Below are positions 26,301 to 32,967 of a DNA stretch of 64,000 nucleotides, one piece after another. A program made the position numbers and the translations under genes. Numbering within the stretch: the first letter of the stretch is position 1; the number at the start of each line of letters is the position of its first letter. A model generated the notes under the pieces. It saw nothing but the letters and a program-made list of their open reading frames with translations. It ran no database searches and was not told the DNA's origin. This DNA comes from Chitinophaga horti (lineage in GTDB: Bacteria; Bacteroidota; Bacteroidia; Chitinophagales; Chitinophagaceae): the NCBI RefSeq assembly GCF_022867795.2, contig NZ_CP107006.1:1-64000 (forward strand), given 5' to 3'.

Positions 26301-27627
26301 GGGTATGAACTGGGCGGCTATGTCGCCGGGCACTAAGTTCGTGTTTGGCTACCAGCCCGATAAAGCATGGCTGCATGAGTTTTCTGAAAAGGGCCTCGTT
26401 ACGCCGGATACGACATTCAACATCCAGATGCAGCAGCAGTTTACACAGCGTCTGGACATCCAGGCTGTGCTGGAACCGGCCAACGACCTGCGTATCGACC
26501 TGAGTGTGGTGAAAGAATTCTCTAAAACGTATACCGCTTTATATAAGGACTCCACCGGCGCCGGCGATTATGGCGCGCTGAACCCTTACAGCTCGGGCGG
26601 TTTCGATATCAGCTTTATTGCGTTAAGAACGATGTTCGGTCGCATCCAGACAGACGAAGCCGGCGTATCTACCACCTTCCGTAAGTTTGAGGACTTCCGT
26701 AAAGTGGTGTCGGAAAGGTTGGGCAGACAGAATCCTTATAATGGCAGCGGTCCGGTATATGATCCCAAAGATCCGGAGTATCGTAATGGTTATGGCCGTT
26801 ATTCGCAGGATGTGTTGATCCCGGCGTTCCTGGCTGCTTATACCGGTAAGTCGCCTGAAGATATCGCCCTCATCGAAAACTACAGCGCCAATACCCGCAG
26901 CAATCCGTTTAAGAAAATACTGCCAAGGCCAAACTGGCGTATCACTTACAATGGTTTGTCTAAACTGGAATGGTTCCGCGATATCTTCCAGAGCTTTACG
27001 CTTACGCATGATTACCGCGGCCGCCTGTCCATGAGTTCGTACAATACATCACCGTACTTCTACGATCCGCTGATAGCAGGTTATCCGTCGTTCATCGACA
27101 CCGTTTCCGGCAGTTACATTCCGTATTTCCTGGTGCCGAACATGACCATCACCGAAGACTTTGCACCGTTGCTGGAAGTAGATATGGTATTCATTAACTC
27201 GCTGAACCTGAAGATGGGCTGGAAGAAGACCCGTACCCTCACCCTCAGCCTGATCGACTACCAGCTTACAGAAATGCGCTCCAACGAGATCACCCTCGGC
27301 GGCGGGTACCGTGTAAGAGGCTTCCCGATGCCGTTTAAGATTGGTAAAAATGGTAGCCGCCGTTTGGAGAACGATCTTAACTTCCGGTTAGATCTTAGCT
27401 TCCGCGACGACCGGCAAACCAATAACCGACTGGATGCCGACCTTGTAGTACCAACGAGCGGACAGAAGGTGATCGGTATATCGCCGACGATCGATTATGT
27501 AGTGAACAACAGGATCAACCTGAAATTCTTCTACGACCGAAGGCAGTCGATACCGGTAATATCCACCTCGTACCCGACTACTACCACACGCGGCGGCGTC
27601 ACTTTCCGCTTCATGCTGGCACAATAG
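20398..27627 (+). CDS. sprA: Type IX secretion outer membrane translocon SprA (Sov), TTG start
   Basis: The giant outer-membrane barrel through which type IX cargo leaves the cell; it is also needed for gliding in motile Bacteroidota. At 2409 residues it matches the usual length of about 2400. Family marks include FGGTKVEIKPQGSLGLTFGY, LKILTNYNTQSTFDFENQIKLEY, a long beta-strand-rich body and the C-terminal GGVTFRFMLAQ. The N-terminus has a hydrophobic export segment (YYGAFAVIGVVSFIIV). No ATG is available between the in-frame stop at 20365 and the mature region, so TTG at 20398 is taken as start. Type IX cargo (33-37 kb) and a PorE-like protein (44 kb) are in the same window. Confidence 0.95.
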   Translation: MAKNTYYGAFAVIGVVSFIIVDTAARDNRSNFNTYGKERGVNLTWNPDTTAKDPVRKDTLKYPIRDRRGTSVTEPVKNAIDLKDPSNITRTVEYDPVTKQYTVKEKIGNQNYRQPTYLSFEEYYALQAKQSEEDYWKKRASTLGSLNQRTSGPSLNNGGKLFDRVFGGTKVEIKPQGSLGLTFGYEGQNIKNPVLVERARKNGGFAFDMDINMNFTGKIGDKLKILTNYNTQSTFDFENQIKLEYTGYDDEIIKKIEAGNVSFPLRSQLISGIQSLFGVKTQLQFGKLMITSVLSNQKSQKQTMTLRGGTQTNDFAIRADEYEDNRHFLLSQFFRDTFNYAMANLPVIRSQANINRLEVWVTNKTGATTNTRDIVGLMDLGEYDPYNPNITPLTSNRLPDRGTNDLYGRLVADATTRNSSLVVTRLQNMGLTAIQDFEKTFARKLDSTEYTYNRQLGFISLNIQLNPDDVLAVAYQYAYNGRTYQVGEFSQDIPPDQNESANQRILFLKMLKATSARPALPIWDLMMKNVYSTGAYQVNRADFEMNVWYKDPGSENRAPSEKRYLPDGQGVYAGAPIITVLNLDRLNNQNDPQPDGEFDYVEGYTIRSENGRVMFPMLEPFASGVRVALGGNAALESQYVYQQLYDSIKVAAQQFQQLNRYILRGSYKSSNSSEIQLGGMNIPSSSVIVTAGGQVLRENVDYIVSLGVLKIINAGVLASGVPINVSFENNSLFGQQVRNYMGTRLDYMVNDKLTIGSTIVRMSERPYYQKVNYGDDPIKNTVVGLDANYASEWKGLTRALDKLPNYQTTAMSNVNFSGEVARLFPGHSKLINAAGSKEGQTYIDDFEGARNGYDLKFPATSWALASTPNGATDQNGAILFPEANYNDSLEYGRNRAKLAWYIIEPTLQIPGSPNLPSNISTDDQSDPRVRLIYQKDVFPNRSTDFGQSQLSTLDLAYYPEDRGPYNYERTPARITAAGKLTNPRQRWGGIMRAIDNTDFETANIEFIEFWVQDPFINNPTSTGGALYFNLGNVSEDILKDSRKFFENGLPSPTERNKLDSSVWGRIPVYQQQITQAFDNDPAIRQYQDVGYDGLRSEDERSFRQSYLNELAANFGTGSVIYQQALADPSNDDYHYYRGSDYDAANLSILQRYKRVNNPEGNSPVSDASSQFSSAATNYPESEDLNRDNTMNETEEYFQYRVELTPNMQVGSNFVVDKFTTPVTLPNKQTINETWYQFKVPITDYSAKVGSIPDFKSIRFMRMFMTNFEDSVVLRFAKLELVRNQWRRYLYELQPGDPIAIDNSTNFVVSAVNIEENAKRTPINYVVPPGILRQNTLSTNNTNILLNEQALSLQVCNLKDGESRALYRTQTADLRQYNRLQMFIHAEAVNDPNSLQDGDVNAIVRLGSDFTENYYEYQVPLKKSPWGSSRELDVWPEANNVDLLLSSLSALKQKRNLAGASPLMPYSETDGNGRTITVVGNPSLGEVRNLMIGVANPTNDGLAKCTEVWFNEMRLTGLDEKGGYAAVGRLDMQLADLGTFTMSGSMHTAGFGGVDQRVNDRFRDNYTQFDVATNLDLGKLLPKKIGLSIPVYAGYSQAVSTPEYDPYDLDIKLKDKLRLARDRTEKDSIRHDAQDFTSIKSLNFTNVRKLNMGKSKSRLWDIENFDISYSFSQTDRHTPLIENDVLTRHRGGLGYNFAGQEHYIEPFKKMIRAKTPWLALIKDINFNYVPSMLSFRADITRQFGATRMRNIGGDGYKLQETYDKYFTFDRYYGLKWNLTRNISVDFNAVNNARIDEPFGRINTKEKKDSIRSNFFKLGRTTNYYHSATATYNVPLNKVPALDWTSAALTYGTDYRWIGASILAKYLGNAIENTQMRSATIELKFSDLYNKSKYLRKVNTPMMRVSQNQPKGNTPANTAANQPKKEDAAEIPLGLRILLKPLLSLKRIGINYTENSGTRLPGYIDSTKVLGMNWAAMSPGTKFVFGYQPDKAWLHEFSEKGLVTPDTTFNIQMQQQFTQRLDIQAVLEPANDLRIDLSVVKEFSKTYTALYKDSTGAGDYGALNPYSSGGFDISFIALRTMFGRIQTDEAGVSTTFRKFEDFRKVVSERLGRQNPYNGSGPVYDPKDPEYRNGYGRYSQDVLIPAFLAAYTGKSPEDIALIENYSANTRSNPFKKILPRPNWRITYNGLSKLEWFRDIFQSFTLTHDYRGRLSMSSYNTSPYFYDPLIAGYPSFIDTVSGSYIPYFLVPNMTITEDFAPLLEVDMVFINSLNLKMGWKKTRTLTLSLIDYQLTEMRSNEITLGGGYRVRGFPMPFKIGKNGSRRLENDLNFRLDLSFRDDRQTNNRLDADLVVPTSGQKVIGISPTIDYVVNNRINLKFFYDRRQSIPVISTSYPTTTTRGGVTFRFMLAQ

Positions 27628-27650
27628 CAACGAATGAATTGACAATATCA

Positions 27651-27690
27651 ACGGGCGGTCCAACCAAATGGGCCGCCCGTCTGTTTTTTA
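27651..27690 (+). terminator. Rho-independent terminator after sprA
   Basis: Stem ACGGGCGG/CCGCCCGT with further inner pairing, followed by a T-rich run. Confidence 0.85.
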
Positions 27691-27744
27691 TACAATGATT
27701 TTGCCGGACTGACAAAAGTCATTTTAAGATGTAGTAGCTTCGCA

Positions 27745-27752
27745 TAGTTTTG
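27745..27752 (+). promoter_or_regulatory. Candidate -7 element (TAGTTTTG)
   Basis: Perfect TAnnTTTG match ending 8 bases before the ATG of the Cys-bearing small protein. This implies a very short leader. Confidence 0.35.
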
Positions 27753-27760
27753 CGTAACGC

Positions 27761-28123
27761 ATGAAGTACCTGTTCACCATACCACTCATTATCGGCCTGC
27801 TGATGCAAACATTCAGCAAGGAGTTGATCATGGTGGGCTTCAAGGTGAACCAGGCTATTATCGAACGCGCGTTGTGCGAAAACAAGAGTCGTCCCGAATT
27901 GCAGTGTCATGGTAAATGCCAGTTGAAGAAGCAACTGACGAAGGAAGAGCAGCAGGAGCGGGACGGGAACAGCGCTAAAAGCAAATACGAAGTGTTTTTT
28001 GAGGACGTGGCTGCCGGCATCAATTATAAAGCCTATTGCGCCTCAACTCCCCTTATAACGGTTTATACGCAGGAAATCCCTGTTCCTCCGTTTTACCCCA
28101 TTTTTCACCCACCCTGTATATAA
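27761..28123 (+). CDS. Small membrane or exported protein with a Cys-rich motif
   Basis: A 120-residue protein: a hydrophobic N-terminus (MKYLFTIPLIIGLLMQTF), then ALCENKSRPELQCHGKCQLKK with three cysteines spaced C-x9-C-x3-C, a charged helix, and a Pro-rich end (PPFYPIFHPPC). I know similar small Bacteroidota proteins that lie just upstream of TonB receptors, without known function. The Cys/His content suggests metal binding, which is inference. The receptor gene follows after 153 bases. Confidence 0.65.
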   Translation: MKYLFTIPLIIGLLMQTFSKELIMVGFKVNQAIIERALCENKSRPELQCHGKCQLKKQLTKEEQQERDGNSAKSKYEVFFEDVAAGINYKAYCASTPLITVYTQEIPVPPFYPIFHPPCI

Positions 28124-28152
28124 TTTTACATCCAACCCCATACTGCTCATGA

Positions 28153-28168
28153 ACAGGCAGCTGCCTGT
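28153..28168. promoter_or_regulatory. 16-base perfect palindrome upstream of the TonB receptor
   Basis: ACAGGCAGCTGCCTGT, with no loop, 109-124 bases before the receptor start. The form suits an operator for a dimeric regulator. One such palindrome is expected by chance per 64 kb, but it falls in a 153-base gap. Confidence 0.3.
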
Positions 28169-28276
28169 GCATTCGTTATTTCCGTATGGTTTCTTTTCGT
28201 TAATCTCATCTGCTGCGAAACGGCAGGTGGTTTGTAATGGTATGCCCATAAGGCATGCGTGTAAAATTATGTACCC

Positions 28277-30556
28277 ATGAAAAAGTGTTACTCAACGCTT
28301 CTTTTGTTCTTATTGATATCGGTTGCCGCGCACGCGCAACAAACTATACAGGGGCGTGTACTGGACGCGCAAACCCGCGAAGCATTACCCGGCGTAAGTG
28401 TACAAGCCGGCGCCACCGGTTGTTTAACCAATGCGCAGGGGCGTTTTGCCATTGATGTTGCAGATTCCCTGAAGGTGACCTACGTAGGTTACAATACGCT
28501 TAAAGTGCCTGCCGGCAAAGCCTCTCGCGATATACTGCTGGAGCCTTCTTCCACTAAACTCAATGAAATTATTATATCGTCCAACCGCGCCGGACAGATG
28601 CGTACGGAGGCGCCGGTGGCAATTACCACCATCTCTAAACAGATGTTGAACGAAGCGAAGGCCACCTCGCTTGAACAAGTGCTGAATAAAGTGAGTGGTG
28701 TGTACATGGTCGATCTGGGTAACGAGCAGCACACCATGGCTATTCGTCAACCTATCGGTTATAAAAGTTTGTTTCTCTATTTAGAAGATGGCATTCCCAT
28801 CCGTACGGTAGGCGACTTCAACCACAATGCGCTGATCGAGATCAATATGGCCGCGTTAAAGACTATTGAGGTGATACGCGGTCCGGCTTCCTCGCTGTAC
28901 GGAAGTGAGGCGGTAGGTGGCGCGGTCAACTTCATTACGGCATCGCCTTCACAAGTGCCCATGGCCAAAGCGCAGGTGGAAACCAGTAACTGGGGATACC
29001 GTCGCGCGGATGTTACAGCTTCCGGCACGATGGGTAAGTTCGGTATATTGATTGGCGGTTACTACGCGAAGCAAACGAATGGCTACATCGATCACAGCGA
29101 TTTCAGGAAACTGTCGCTCACGTTGAAAACCGATTACCAGATCAGCGATCGTACAAAGTGGACGAACGGGATTACGATGGTAGATTATAAAACTGACCAG
29201 ACGGGCGGTCTTGACAGCACGCACTTCTTTAATAATGACTTCCGAAGTCTGCATACTTTTTCTTACCGCCTGGTGAAAGCTTTTCGCTGGAAGAGTACGT
29301 TGGAGCACACGTGGAACGGCAGCAACTTCACCAGCTTCAACGCGTTTTTCCGCAACAGCGAAATCGGGCAAAATCCTTTTTACGCGATCAGGTCTACTAG
29401 TAACCCATTAAAAGCGCGCGGCGAAATCAACAGCGACGAATTTAAAAGTTATGGTATGGTGCTGCAACATCGTAAACAGTTCGCCTGGAAGAAGGCATCG
29501 CTCATCGCTGGGCTGAGCGCCGATTTAAGCCCGGCTACTTATCACGCTAAATTTATCGATGTTGATAAAAATGCAGCTGGTTTCTTTACCGGCTTTACGG
29601 CAACAGATTCTACCCTCACGAACTATAATGTTGATTTGCTGAACACCGCAGCGTATGTACAGGCCGACGCGGAATTGTTCGCAGGTTTAAAAGTAGTAGC
29701 GGCATTGCGTTACGACCGGATGGATTATGATTTCGATAATCATCTGCCTCCGTCCGCCTTTACCGGCGCGCCCGATGAACAAAACTTTTTTCATGCATGG
29801 ACGCCGAAAGTAGGCGCTACCTACAACTTTGGAAACGACCGCGGGGTATATGCGAACTACAGCGTAGGTTTTGCGCCGCCTAATATTTCGGAATTGTATC
29901 GTGGCGTGAAAGTGCCCGTACTGAAACCGGCTACTTATCACAACTACGAAGCCGGCGGCTGGTTCAGCTTCGCCCGCAATAAGGGTTACCTGGATGTAAG
30001 CATTTATCGCATGAACGGCACCAATGAAATTATCAGTGTAAGGCTGGATGACGGCTCATCCGAAAACCAGAACGCCGGTAAAACCACGCACACAGGCGTT
30101 GAACTGAACTTGCGTTACAATCTTACCAAAACCCTGATGCTGCGCATTGGCGGCACTTATGCAGAACATAAGTTTGTTCACTTCCAGGAAAAAGGCCTGG
30201 TGTACGATGGTAATAATATGAATGGCGCACCGCGCGTAATTTCTAATAGTGAGCTTACTTATCGTCCAGCTTTCGTGAAAGGCTTACGCATTGGTGCGGA
30301 ATGGCAATACATCAGCCGTTATTATATGGATGTGGCAAACAGTGAGTACTATAACGGCTATCATCTCTTCAATGCAAGAGCAGGTTATACTATTGGTGGA
30401 TTCGAGTGCTGGGTTAACTGCCGCAACGTAACGGATGAAGTGTATGCGGTAACGGTAGATAAATCTGCTTCCGGCAAAAGTTATCGTCCGGGCCCTAAAC
30501 GTACGTTTAACGTAGGCATCGGCTATACATTCACTGGTAAAAATGAAGGGAAATAA
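28277..30556 (+). CDS. TonB-dependent outer membrane receptor
   Basis: A 759-residue receptor with signal peptide (LLISVAAHAQ), an N-terminal carboxypeptidase-regulatory-like domain (QTIQGRVLDAQTREALPGVSV, about 20-95), a plug (about 105-225; VIRGPASSLYGSEAVGGAVNF) and a 22-strand-type barrel ending in TFNVGIGYTF. No SusD partner follows, so it is more like a siderophore or metal receptor than a SusC glycan importer. It lies between a Cys-rich small protein and a CxCC beta-propeller lipoprotein (1-base gap), which suggests metal or metallophore uptake; the substrate is not shown by sequence. Confidence 0.9.
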   Translation: MKKCYSTLLLFLLISVAAHAQQTIQGRVLDAQTREALPGVSVQAGATGCLTNAQGRFAIDVADSLKVTYVGYNTLKVPAGKASRDILLEPSSTKLNEIIISSNRAGQMRTEAPVAITTISKQMLNEAKATSLEQVLNKVSGVYMVDLGNEQHTMAIRQPIGYKSLFLYLEDGIPIRTVGDFNHNALIEINMAALKTIEVIRGPASSLYGSEAVGGAVNFITASPSQVPMAKAQVETSNWGYRRADVTASGTMGKFGILIGGYYAKQTNGYIDHSDFRKLSLTLKTDYQISDRTKWTNGITMVDYKTDQTGGLDSTHFFNNDFRSLHTFSYRLVKAFRWKSTLEHTWNGSNFTSFNAFFRNSEIGQNPFYAIRSTSNPLKARGEINSDEFKSYGMVLQHRKQFAWKKASLIAGLSADLSPATYHAKFIDVDKNAAGFFTGFTATDSTLTNYNVDLLNTAAYVQADAELFAGLKVVAALRYDRMDYDFDNHLPPSAFTGAPDEQNFFHAWTPKVGATYNFGNDRGVYANYSVGFAPPNISELYRGVKVPVLKPATYHNYEAGGWFSFARNKGYLDVSIYRMNGTNEIISVRLDDGSSENQNAGKTTHTGVELNLRYNLTKTLMLRIGGTYAEHKFVHFQEKGLVYDGNNMNGAPRVISNSELTYRPAFVKGLRIGAEWQYISRYYMDVANSEYYNGYHLFNARAGYTIGGFECWVNCRNVTDEVYAVTVDKSASGKSYRPGPKRTFNVGIGYTFTGKNEGK

Positions 30557-30557
30557 T

Positions 30558-31751
30558 ATGATCAGATGGATATATGCTTTGCCGGTGTTACTGCTCGCCT
30601 GTAACCCGCAACAGCCAGCAGAACAACGCGTGTCAATCGGCGAGAAAGCCTCCTGTCCCTACCTCACCGCCGATGCAAAAGGGAACACGGTGCTCAGTTG
30701 GGTGGAGGAAAGTAAACCAGGCGATGGCCAACTTTACTACGCAGTGGCTGGTAAAGACGCGGATCAATTCGGCTCCCCCATTCCCATATCGTCGGCACAC
30801 GGTATACAGGCACATGCAGAAAACCTGCCCAAGCTGTTGTTTCGCCCGAACGGCCAGGTGATTGCCATGTACGGCACCGCCGCAAACGACAGTCGGAATA
30901 AGTATGCAGGTAAAGTGTTTTACACCGTGTCGCAGGATGGTGGCCGCAACTGGAGCCAGGCGATACCGCTCGTTAACGACACGGCCAGCTATGACCAACG
31001 CTACTTCGATATGGCCCTATTACCCGATGGCCGCGCTGCTGCCGTGTGGCTGGATAATCGGAAAAACACGAAGGCAGAAGGCTCGTCGTTGTACTATGCG
31101 GTGCTATCCGGCAACCGTTTTGAGAATGAGTTATCTATTACAGATAAAGTGTGCCAGTGTTGCCGTACTGACTTGTACATTGATGACCGTGGCGGCATAC
31201 ACGTGGCGTTCCGGGCCATTTTAAATGATACCGTGCGGGATATGGTGCATGTACAGTCAACCGACGGCGGCGTTACGTTTACCGCCCCTGCACGCATCAG
31301 CGCCGACAATTGGGTGATTAACGGTTGCCCGCACACCGGGCCTACGATGGTGAAAAATGTATACGGTTTACATTTCGCCTGGTTTACCATGGGCAGCGGC
31401 GAAGGCGTGTTTTACTGCCAGTCGCAGGATAACGGCGTTACCTGTACGAAAAAGGAAAGCATCAGCGCGCTGCCTACCGCTAAACATCCGCAAATGGCGG
31501 CCGTGGGCGATGCATCGATAGCGCTGGTGTGGGACGAATCGGTAAAAGCGGGCGATAAATATAACAACCGTATCGGGTTGCAGTGGAAAGACGCGAACGG
31601 AGCGAAACGCAGCACCCGTTTTATAACGCCCGATTCTGCTTTTGCCAGCTTCCCGGTACTTCGACCGGTCAATGACCACCAACTACTGGTAGCATATAAA
31701 AAGCGCGAAGGAGAGGCGGAGCGGGTATACTGGCAATTGATAAAGGATTAA
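30558..31751 (+). CDS. Sialidase-fold beta-propeller lipoprotein with a CQCC motif
   Basis: A 397-residue predicted lipoprotein (YALPVLLLAC). Repeated Asp-box-like elements (SQDGGRNW, STDGGVTF, SQDNGVTC) mark a six-bladed BNR propeller. Sialidase catalytic residues are not evident. The unusual motif VCQCCRTDLYIDD (about residue 198) places three Cys close together, more like a metal site than a disulphide pair. The start at 30558 follows the receptor stop directly, with AAGGG in front, so both are surely one operon. Probably an accessory to the receptor; the function is inferred. Confidence 0.75.
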   Translation: MIRWIYALPVLLLACNPQQPAEQRVSIGEKASCPYLTADAKGNTVLSWVEESKPGDGQLYYAVAGKDADQFGSPIPISSAHGIQAHAENLPKLLFRPNGQVIAMYGTAANDSRNKYAGKVFYTVSQDGGRNWSQAIPLVNDTASYDQRYFDMALLPDGRAAAVWLDNRKNTKAEGSSLYYAVLSGNRFENELSITDKVCQCCRTDLYIDDRGGIHVAFRAILNDTVRDMVHVQSTDGGVTFTAPARISADNWVINGCPHTGPTMVKNVYGLHFAWFTMGSGEGVFYCQSQDNGVTCTKKESISALPTAKHPQMAAVGDASIALVWDESVKAGDKYNNRIGLQWKDANGAKRSTRFITPDSAFASFPVLRPVNDHQLLVAYKKREGEAERVYWQLIKD

Positions 31752-31755
31752 AACA

Positions 31756-31786
31756 AAAAAGGGCAAGCCGCATTGGCCTGCCCTTA
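31756..31786. terminator. Terminator between converging genes
   Basis: Stem GGGCA.GCC/GGC.TGCCC with loop GCATT. An A-run precedes it, so it may also serve the small minus-strand frame. Confidence 0.6.
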
Positions 31787-31795
31787 ATATGTTTC

Positions 31796-31957
31796 TCAGC
31801 TGTAGCTAAAAGTGAATGGTTTTTCACCTTGCCAGCTTTGGCTCATCGCCCAGCGTCCGTAATTGCCTCTGCGTGATTTGTCGGCATACAAACGGAACTG
31901 CTCCATCCATTTAGGATAATAGAGCCGGATAATGTAAATAGTAACAAATGTGAACAT
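31796..31957 (-). CDS. Possible small protein (53 residues)
   Basis: A 53-codon frame in an otherwise empty gap. It starts with a hydrophobic stretch (MFTFVTIYIIRLYY) and continues with a basic, aromatic-rich part (KWMEQFRLYADKSRRGN, then YGRWAMSQSWQGE). The composition looks like a genuine small membrane-anchored protein rather than noise, and a terminator lies just beyond its stop. I do not recognise a family, and no -7 consensus is seen upstream. Confidence 0.45.
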   Translation of the reverse strand: MFTFVTIYIIRLYYPKWMEQFRLYADKSRRGNYGRWAMSQSWQGEKPFTFSYS

Positions 31958-32099
31958 AGGGATATGGTTATAGGATTAATAGGCACGTTAATCGTTTTTA
32001 CATTTGATCCACACTGATACAGACTGTAAAGAACTTTTGCTCGTCGAAGTCCGGCCACATTTTTCTCATAGGATTATTAAAGGCCGGTAATTCCAAATA

Positions 32100-32138
32100 G
32101 AAGTCGCTTCAGAACTGCTACATACTGTTAGCGACTTC
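32100..32138. other. 9-bp inverted repeat upstream of the SDR terminator
   Basis: GAAGTCGCT (32100-32108) and AGCGACTTC (32130-32138) with a 21-base loop. No T-tract; role unknown. Confidence 0.4.
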
Positions 32139-32156
32139 AAATATAATTTATTCTAA

Positions 32157-32194
32157 TAACATATAAATAACATTTGCGTGTTATTTATATGTTA
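32157..32194 (-). terminator. AT-rich 16-bp hairpin overlapping the SDR stop codon
   Basis: Perfect stem TAACATATAAATAACA with its inverse, loop of 6. It covers the last codons and the stop (32185) of the SDR gene. The AT-rich stem is unlike the other terminators here. Confidence 0.5.
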
Positions 32195-32949
32195 GTCTTA
32201 TGTACGTAGTACGCATTGGCCTGTGCGGTGGGCGTAACCACCAGGTCGTTAATGCAAACGTGTTTCGGTAACGTGCTGCAATAGAACACGATATCCGCCA
32301 CATCGTCGCCGGAAAGTGGCGTAAACCCTTTGTAAACGTCATCTGCCTTACCCTGGTCTCCCTTAAAACGAACGAGTGAAAACTCTGTTTCCGCAGCGCC
32401 GGGATGTATGGCGGTTACCTTTATGCCATAGGGCAACAGGTCGATACGCATGCCTTGAGACAGCGCGTCGACCGCCGATTTGCTCGCACAGTAGACATTA
32501 CCTTTCGCGTACACATGTTTGGCGGCAGTAGAACCAATGTTGATGATGTGGCCTTTGCCCCGGGCTTTCAGTAGTGGAATTAGGGCTTTAGACACGTATA
32601 ACAGGCCTTTTACGTTGGTGTCGAGCATGGTGTCCCAATCGTCGGTGTCGCCTTCGTCGATGGGAGTGAGGCTGAGGGCCAGGCCGGCATTATTTACCAG
32701 CACGTCAATTTCGCGCCAGGCGCCGGTGAGGGAAGTAATGGCTGCCTGCGTGGCGGCTTTGTCGCGCACATCGAAGCAGAGGGGCAAAACCTGTATGCCG
32801 GACTCTTTTTCCAGCTGTTCCTTTAACGCGTCCAGGCGCTCCTGCCTGCGGCCGGTAATGATCAGGTGATAGCCTTCACGGGCGAAACGCATTGCGCAAG
32901 CTTCGCCAAAGCCGGATGTAGCGCCGGTAATGAGTATGGTTCCTTTCAT
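32185..32949 (-). CDS. Short-chain dehydrogenase/reductase (YdfG-like)
   Basis: A 254-residue NAD(P)-dependent oxidoreductase. Cofactor motif TGATSGFGEACA (residues 8-19) with ITGRRQERL, whose basic residues favour NADP. Then LVNNAGLAL, the catalytic Ser in INIGSTAAKHVYAKGNVYCASK, and Tyr/Lys in the YCASK part. It matches the 3-hydroxy acid dehydrogenase (YdfG) group. The substrate is unknown; a sepiapterin-reductase role to partner the PTPS gene cannot be read from the sequence. Confidence 0.88.
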   Translation of the reverse strand: MKGTILITGATSGFGEACAMRFAREGYHLIITGRRQERLDALKEQLEKESGIQVLPLCFDVRDKAATQAAITSLTGAWREIDVLVNNAGLALSLTPIDEGDTDDWDTMLDTNVKGLLYVSKALIPLLKARGKGHIINIGSTAAKHVYAKGNVYCASKSAVDALSQGMRIDLLPYGIKVTAIHPGAAETEFSLVRFKGDQGKADDVYKGFTPLSGDDVADIVFYCSTLPKHVCINDLVVTPTAQANAYYVHKTNI

Positions 32950-32967
32950 AATGTGCTGGAGTATTGG

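Noticed and set aside
28277..30556. SusC-type glycan importer
   Set aside because: No SusD gene follows, and the length (759) is below the usual SusC size of about 1000 residues.
30558..31751. Active exo-sialidase
   Set aside because: Asp boxes show the propeller fold, but the arginine triad and nucleophile of sialidases could not be identified, and neighbours do not suggest sialic acid use.
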